Made by a program: the position numbers and the translations under genes. A stretch of DNA of 64,000 bases, taken from contig NZ_BOOW01000020.1 of assembly GCF_016863435.1 (NCBI RefSeq), positions 124,001 through 188,000 on the forward strand. The letters are read 5' to 3'. Numbering within the stretch: position 1 is the stretch's first letter; the number at the start of each line of letters is the position of its first letter. The notes under the pieces were generated by a model. The model was not told the DNA's origin, did not search any database, and worked only from the letters and a program-made list of their open reading frames with translations. The DNA comes from Sinosporangium siamense (GTDB lineage: Bacteria > Actinomycetota > Actinomycetes > Streptosporangiales > Streptosporangiaceae). Below are positions 59,671 through 64,000 of this stretch, in pieces.

Positions 59671-60080
59671 CGCGTTCTCCTACCGCCACTAGTCGCCGAG
59701 GTGGCCTGAGGACACACAGCCCCCCCATCGGATTCAGACTAACGCCCCAACAGGACAGACGCACCCACGCAAACCCGCCACCCCACCCCGGCCCCTCAGC
59801 CCGCCGCGAACACCCGGTACGGCACGGTCCCCTGAGGCAGCACCGTCCAACCGGGAGCCCCTCCCACCCCCCCTCGTCACCCCAGGCACACGCCGAACTC
59901 CCGATCTCCAACCAGGTAAAACCCGGCGGCGCCCACCGGGGATGAAACGGCCCGCCTGACGCTCTTGGCCACCTCCGCCCAGTCGCCTAGGACCAGTCGA
60001 GCGTGTGCCACACAAACCTTGCAGGACCGGTCGCTGGGTAGCTCGGAGCCCCCTACCGCACCGCCGGGTGCACCCACCGG

Positions 60081-60560
60081 ACGCAAGCTGTACAACCCGA
60101 GACCGGTCCCCTCCGGGCCAGGCGCCGGACGGGATGCGCTTGGCGGAGGCGTAGGTCCCCGAACCCCGAGACCGGTCCCCTCCGGGCCGCAGAGCGGCGG
60201 GATGCGCCTGATGGCGAAGCCGGACCAGAGGGCAGGCGGATATGGGCCTGGCGGAGGCCCTGGGACGCCGGTGCGCCCACCGGGCGCAAGCTGTACGCCC
60301 CAAACCGGTCCCCCCCAGGCCACGGGGCGGCGGGATGCGCCTGATGGCGGAGCCGGACCAGAGGGCAGGCGGACATGCGCTCGATGGAGGAGCCAGGCCG
60401 GGAGGCGGGCGGGCATGCTCCTGGCGGAGGCCGCGGGCCTCCGAAGCCTTCGACAGGCCAAGTGGGCGCAAGCCGTACAACCCGAGACCGGTCCCCTCCG
60501 ACCCGCAAGGCGGGCGGGCATGCGCCTGGCGGAGGCTGCAGGCTCCCGGAACCGCAAGAC
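60081..60560. repeat. Array of long imperfect repeats upstream of the htrA terminator
   Basis: A CGAGACCGGTCCCCTCCG block occurs at 60099, 60167 and 60483, with a weaker copy at 60302. It is followed by GGGATGCGCCTG-type blocks; a 40-bp stretch (GATGGCGAAGCCGGACCAGA and onward) repeats at 60200 and 60333. Spacings are irregular (68, 135, 181 bp), unlike CRISPR. Confidence 0.75.
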
Positions 60561-60622
60561 CCGTGAGCCGCAGGCCACCGAGCCGCCGGGAGGCCGGTCG
60601 GGCGCCTGCCGTACAACGTGTT

Positions 60623-60663
60623 GGGCCCCGGCTTTCAACCGTGGGGGTTGGAAGGCGGGGCCC
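60623..60663 (-). terminator. Hairpin terminator after htrA
   Basis: An 18-bp stem (60623-60640 with 60646-60663), one mismatch and one G-U pair, 5-nt loop, lies 16 bp after the htrA stop. Confidence 0.8.
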
Positions 60664-60679
60664 GTCGGGTGGGGATTGT

Positions 60680-62206
60680 TCAGGAGGGGCGGGGGCGGGG
60701 GGTGGGGACCGTGCCTGCCTCTACGGTGATTGTTGTGTTGCCTTCCTGGCCGGCGCGGCGGTATTTGACGGTGAGCTTCTCGCCGGGGGCCTTGCTGCGG
60801 ATCAGGGCGATGAGTTCGTCGCTGCTCTGCAGGGTCAGGCTGTTGATCTCAAGGATGACGTCGCCGGGCTTGAGGCCAGCCTTGTCGGCGGGGCCGCCGG
60901 GGGTGATCGGCTGGGTGCCGGCGCGGGGCTCGGAGTCGATGCGCACGCCCTGGCCGCGGTATTCGGGGTCGAGCACGACGCCGATGCGGGACCGCTTGGC
61001 GACGCCCGTGGTGATCAGCTCTTCGGCGACCCGGCGGGCGTGGTTGGCGGGGATGGCGAAGCCGAGGCCGATGCTGCCGCCCTGGCCGGTGACGGAGCGG
61101 CCGAGGGTGGCGATGGCGGAGTTGACGCCGATCACCTGCCCGCCGGCGTTGACGAGCGGCCCGCCCGAGTTGCCGGGGTTGATCGCGGCGTCGGTCTGGA
61201 TGGCGTTGATGTAGCTGGGGTCGGCGGAGCCGGAGTCCTCGCCCGCGGTGACCGGGCGGTTGAGGGAGCTGACGATGCCCTGGGTGACGGTGCCGGTGAG
61301 GCCGAGGGGCGAGCCGACTGCGATCACGGGGTCGCCGACGACGACCTGGTCGGAGTTGCCTAGGGTCAGCTCGGGCACGCCGAACACCTCGTCGGGCTTG
61401 ACCACGGCGAGGTCGGAGCCGGCGTCGAACCCGACGATGCGGGCGCCCGTCGTCTTGCGGTTGTGGAACACCACCTGAATCTCGCCGCCCCCCTGGGCGG
61501 AGGCGACCACGTGGTTGTTGGTCAGGACATAACCACCCTTGATCACCAGGCCGGAGCCGGTGCCGGCCTCACTGGCGCCCTTCACCTGGAGGGAGACCAC
61601 GCTCGGCAGCACCCGGGCCGCGATGCCCGCGACGGAGTCGGGGGCGCGGCCGGTGGCGCCCGAGGGGGGCGGGTCGAGCCGGTAGGCCGGGTCGGAGCCG
61701 CTCGCGCCGCCGCTGCCACGCGACAGCAGGTGGGTGCCGACGCTGCCGGCGATCGAGGACAGGAGCGCGACGACGAGGGTCAGCACCACGATGAATCCGG
61801 TGCGCGGCCCCCGCGGCTGCTCCGGCGGCCGGGCCCCGATGGGGGTGGCGGCGGGCGGAGGCGGCGGCGCCCAGCCGGGCCCCATGCCGTATGCCTGCGC
61901 GGGAGGCGGCGGAGAGCCGGGCGGCGGCGAGGGCTGCGGATAGCCGCCGGCGGGCGGGCCGTAAGGTCCCGAAGGGGAGGCGAACGCCGCCGTGTCACGC
62001 GCGGGCGCGGGCGGGCCGGCCTCCTCGACGGTGGTCGTCTCCCAAGGGTCGGCGGGCCGCTGTGCGCCCTCCTGCGGGCGCGTCTGGAAGGTCTCGTCGG
62101 CGGGCAGGAAATCCGGCCGCGCGTCGGGAGGCGACGTCTCCTCGGGGGCCGACGGAGTGCGGCCCTGCCCCTGCTCGGGCTCTTGGGCACGCCTGTCGTC
62201 GGTCAT
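60680..62206 (-). CDS. htrA: HtrA/DegP-type serine protease with PDZ domain
   Basis: 508 aa from ATG 62206 (AGGGGTGAT six bases upstream). A 135-residue Pro/Gly-rich cytoplasmic region, one membrane helix (about 136-160), a trypsin-like domain with catalytic His (TNNHVV), Asp (SDLAVVK) and Ser (GNSGGPL), then a PDZ domain (about 410-500). It is an extracytoplasmic quality-control protease, homologous to the HtrA encoded after sigE-rseA in mycobacteria. Confidence 0.95.
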   Translation of the reverse strand: MTDDRRAQEPEQGQGRTPSAPEETSPPDARPDFLPADETFQTRPQEGAQRPADPWETTTVEEAGPPAPARDTAAFASPSGPYGPPAGGYPQPSPPPGSPPPPAQAYGMGPGWAPPPPPAATPIGARPPEQPRGPRTGFIVVLTLVVALLSSIAGSVGTHLLSRGSGGASGSDPAYRLDPPPSGATGRAPDSVAGIAARVLPSVVSLQVKGASEAGTGSGLVIKGGYVLTNNHVVASAQGGGEIQVVFHNRKTTGARIVGFDAGSDLAVVKPDEVFGVPELTLGNSDQVVVGDPVIAVGSPLGLTGTVTQGIVSSLNRPVTAGEDSGSADPSYINAIQTDAAINPGNSGGPLVNAGGQVIGVNSAIATLGRSVTGQGGSIGLGFAIPANHARRVAEELITTGVAKRSRIGVVLDPEYRGQGVRIDSEPRAGTQPITPGGPADKAGLKPGDVILEINSLTLQSSDELIALIRSKAPGEKLTVKYRRAGQEGNTTITVEAGTVPTPRPRPS

Positions 62207-62323
62207 GTATAGATCACCCCTTGTCTCACGCGCGGCAGCTCCTGTCGGAGCGATGCTATTTTCTCGGCTTGGCCATACGAGAGATGTAAAGCCGAGAGCC
62301 CGCCCCGAGGCGAGGGGGCCGAC

Positions 62324-63358
62324 TTACTCGAAGGGGTTGACCCAGGCGAAAACGGCTTGGGCTCCGCGCCCGAGCCTCTCCCACACCCCGGGCTCGGGAT
62401 CATGAGGCAGCGCGGCGACCGCGGCGTCGACCATGTCCGCCGGCGCGTCGGTGAAGACGGTGTAGACATGACCTCCACTCGCCCAGATCAACTCCTGCTC
62501 GACCGAGTCTCGAACCCAGATCGTATGCCCACCGCGGCGTTCGGAGCGCCAGCCCCCCAGTCCCTCCTCGTCGAGGGTGCCGGGCTGGACGAAGACCGAG
62601 ATGACCGACAATCCGTCGGAGTAGCCGAGGCGGAGGTAGCCGCCCTCGGCTTCGGACGCGGAGAAGAGCTCAAGCCTGCCGGGGAGCACGCTGGGGAAGG
62701 TCCAGCCTTTCGCCTGGAGCGCGAGAACGTCGGGGGCCGCGTAGACGGAGGTGTCCGTGGCCGCGGCGATCTTGGGCGCGGCGGCCGTGGACCGGAAGTC
62801 GATGAAAGCGCTCGCGCTGGCCAGGCGCCCCCGGCCGTCGAGGATCTCGCGGCGCAGGATGACGCCGCTGGCATCGTCGATCCAGTAGCGCGCGGCGTCG
62901 GCGCCGCCGGGGCGCACCACATGCACGACGCTGCTGGGCCGCCCGCAGACCTGGCCGCCGCCCGCCGCCACCACCTGGTAGTTGCGGGCCATAACGTCGA
63001 TCATCTCGTCCTGCGGGGCGACCAGGCCGCCCGCAGGAGAGGCCGGATCGACGCGTTCGAGGGTGCCGGAGGCCTCGGGGTCGGTCACCGTCGGCCGGAC
63101 GGTCATGCCGAGCCCCGGCGTGCTCGTGATCTCGATCAGCGACGAGACCGACCCGTGCGGGCTCCACGAGGTCACGAACTGCGTGCCGTAGTAGGACTCG
63201 GCGCGTGCCGCGCCTGCGGCCTGGCGGAGCAGGGCCAGGCCGCTGTCGTCGGTCTCATTGTCGTCGGGCGCGGCCGCGTGGGCGGAACCACCCGTCACCG
63301 CGAGCACCAGGAGCAGGACCGCCGCCGAGGCGACGGCGGCGGTGGGCAGGCGGCTCAC
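62324..63358 (-). CDS. MucB/RseB-like extracytoplasmic regulator
   Basis: 344 aa from GTG 63358, overlapping the anti-sigma stop by 4 bp. Signal peptide (about 1-28). The mature domain resembles the MucB/RseB N-domain (LALLRQAAGAARAESYYGTQ, YWIDDASGVILRREIL, IDFRST). MucB/RseB proteins bind anti-sigma factors outside the membrane and control their cleavage. Position between anti-sigma and htrA genes fits that role. Confidence 0.85.
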   Translation of the reverse strand: MSRLPTAAVASAAVLLLVLAVTGGSAHAAAPDDNETDDSGLALLRQAAGAARAESYYGTQFVTSWSPHGSVSSLIEITSTPGLGMTVRPTVTDPEASGTLERVDPASPAGGLVAPQDEMIDVMARNYQVVAAGGGQVCGRPSSVVHVVRPGGADAARYWIDDASGVILRREILDGRGRLASASAFIDFRSTAAAPKIAAATDTSVYAAPDVLALQAKGWTFPSVLPGRLELFSASEAEGGYLRLGYSDGLSVISVFVQPGTLDEEGLGGWRSERRGGHTIWVRDSVEQELIWASGGHVYTVFTDAPADMVDAAVAALPHDPEPGVWERLGRGAQAVFAWVNPFE

Positions 63359-63927
63359 GGCCGAGGAACGGCAGAAGCAGGCGTTCCGTAGGGAACCGTG
63401 GTGTTGTGCTGCTGCTTGAACATCTCAACCGGCGGGACCACGGGCTTCGGGTCGGAACCTCCGACAACGAAGAGCGTGCCGATCGCGACGGCCGCTGAAG
63501 CGACACCTGCCGCGACATATCCCACTTTGCGTCTAGTGCTGCTTCGCTGCCCACGCCCCGGACCGGTCAGTCCGAACCCGACGCCCCGCCGCGGCCGGTT
63601 GTCCACGGGCGCGAAACTATAGGGCCCCGGTAGCGAAACCCCGCCAAAGGCAGGTGCGGACTTCTCTTGGGAGCTCCCATCTGGAAAGGGACGCATCCTG
63701 GGCGGCAATGGGCCACCCGGCTCACCCATACGAAGAAGCGACATGGTCAGGTCGGTCGGCATCGACGGCCCCGGCAAGGCGCGCAGCCGCCCCTTGAGGG
63801 CGCGCATGGCCTCGACCTCCGACCTGCAGTCGGCGCAGAAAGTCAGGTGGGCGAGCGCGCGCTCGCGCTCGTGGTGGTTCAGTTCGCCGTCGACGAGCGC
63901 GGAAACGCGCTCTCCAAGATGGCTCAT
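63355..63927 (-). CDS. rseA: Zinc-binding anti-sigma factor (RseA-like)
   Basis: 190 aa from ATG 63927 (GGAGG ten bases upstream). N-terminal ZAS zinc motif His27-x3-Cys31-x2-Cys34 (HLTFCADC). One membrane helix (about 137-158) leaves the C-terminus outside. It would hold the upstream ECF sigma factor inactive. The start lies 2 bp after a probable sigE stop. Confidence 0.87.
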   Translation of the reverse strand: MSHLGERVSALVDGELNHHERERALAHLTFCADCRSEVEAMRALKGRLRALPGPSMPTDLTMSLLRMGEPGGPLPPRMRPFPDGSSQEKSAPAFGGVSLPGPYSFAPVDNRPRRGVGFGLTGPGRGQRSSTRRKVGYVAAGVASAAVAIGTLFVVGGSDPKPVVPPVEMFKQQHNTTVPYGTPASAVPRP

Positions 63928-63929
63928 AT

Positions 63930-64000
63930 CTACACTTCCTCCCCACGTGTCATGGTCGGGGGGAGTGGCTCGCTCCGGGGTGCCCGGTGGTCCAGCGCCT
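63930..64000 (-). CDS. sigE: Probable ECF sigma factor SigE, C-terminal tail (start outside the window)
   Basis: At the window edge the minus strand has a frame (ALDHRAPRSEPLPPTMTRGE, then EV and TAG) that ends 2 bp before the anti-sigma start, as sigma/anti-sigma pairs usually do. Two other frames are also open there, so the call depends on gene order. Only about 22 residues are visible. Confidence 0.5.
   Translation of the reverse strand, partial: ALDHRAPRSEPLPPTMTRGEEV

Larger units (their letters stand above)
59671..60679. other. 1-kb gap with long imperfect repeats
   Basis: No ORF carries a ribosome-binding site or sustained coding character. One minus-strand frame (59877-60077) ends in a protein-like tail (GAAGFYLVGDREFGVCLG) and may be a small gene or remnant. 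Most of 60081-60560 consists of the repeats listed separately. Confidence 0.5.

Noticed and set aside
59877-60077. Small gene with a protein-like C-terminus on the minus strand
   Set aside because: No ribosome-binding site, and the N-terminal half is made of the local repeats. It may be a remnant; a homology search would decide.

Overview
The window is high-GC actinobacterial chromosome. Gene order and content (whiB7, uvrD2, mycoredoxin, nudC, adnA/adnB, moeZ, a TetR/DUF3107/ferritin-like/DEAD-helicase block, and sigE-rseA-mucB-htrA-tatB-mrp), frequent GTG starts and several apparently leaderless genes suggest an actinomycete near Streptosporangiales (Nonomuraea, Microbispora or Streptosporangium type). 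The placement is inferred from protein style, not from a database search. No rRNA, tRNA, CRISPR array, transposase or phage gene was seen.

Layout. 0-2 kb: a Fic-family C-terminus, a small basic protein, and whiB7 behind a leader with a strong terminator and a 174-aa ORF. 1.9-6.3 kb: tesB and uvrD2 (4-bp overlap), a secreted alpha/beta hydrolase and a mycoredoxin. 6.7-9.9 kb: a secreted histidine-rich protein, an L,D-transpeptidase and nudC. 9.96-15.6 kb: an iron box followed by four tightly coupled genes (ATP-grasp ligase, two IucA/IucC NIS synthetases, PLP decarboxylase), the enzyme set of the vibrioferrin (pvs) pathway, with no exporter. 15.6-22.1 kb: adnB and adnA. 22-27.8 kb: a GH20 lipoprotein, a teichoic-acid-type glycerophosphotransferase, an alkyltransferase-like protein and an unknown. 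28-32.3 kb: two tandem copies of a membrane-anchored protein plus mycosin protease pair. 32.5-35.8 kb: moeZ, a hydrolase, an AT-rich gap and a second secreted histidine-rich protein.

36-39.3 kb: an NHEJ block with ku diverging from separate ligase and polymerase genes. 39.4-47.4 kb: small acidic protein, TetR regulator, DUF3107, ferritin-like protein, DEAD-box helicase with a structured leader, hydrolase, a metallo-beta-lactamase-fold protein lacking key ligands, a zinc-ribbon protein and a Nudix hydrolase. 47.4-57.9 kb: a large anchored repeat (propeller-like) protein, CPBP protease, CitE-like lyase, bioY, a decayed ECF sigma locus, an EamA transporter, an MgtE_N/CBS protein with DUF1003, and a protease remnant. 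58-64 kb: mrp, tatB, a repeat-rich gap, htrA, a MucB-like protein, an anti-sigma factor and the last codons of a probable sigE.

The most interesting items are the iron-box-controlled vibrioferrin-like operon set between conserved repair genes, the whiB7 leader, two unrelated histidine-rich secreted proteins, the duplicated mycosin pairs, the degenerate MBL protein, and several minisatellites and pseudogenes.
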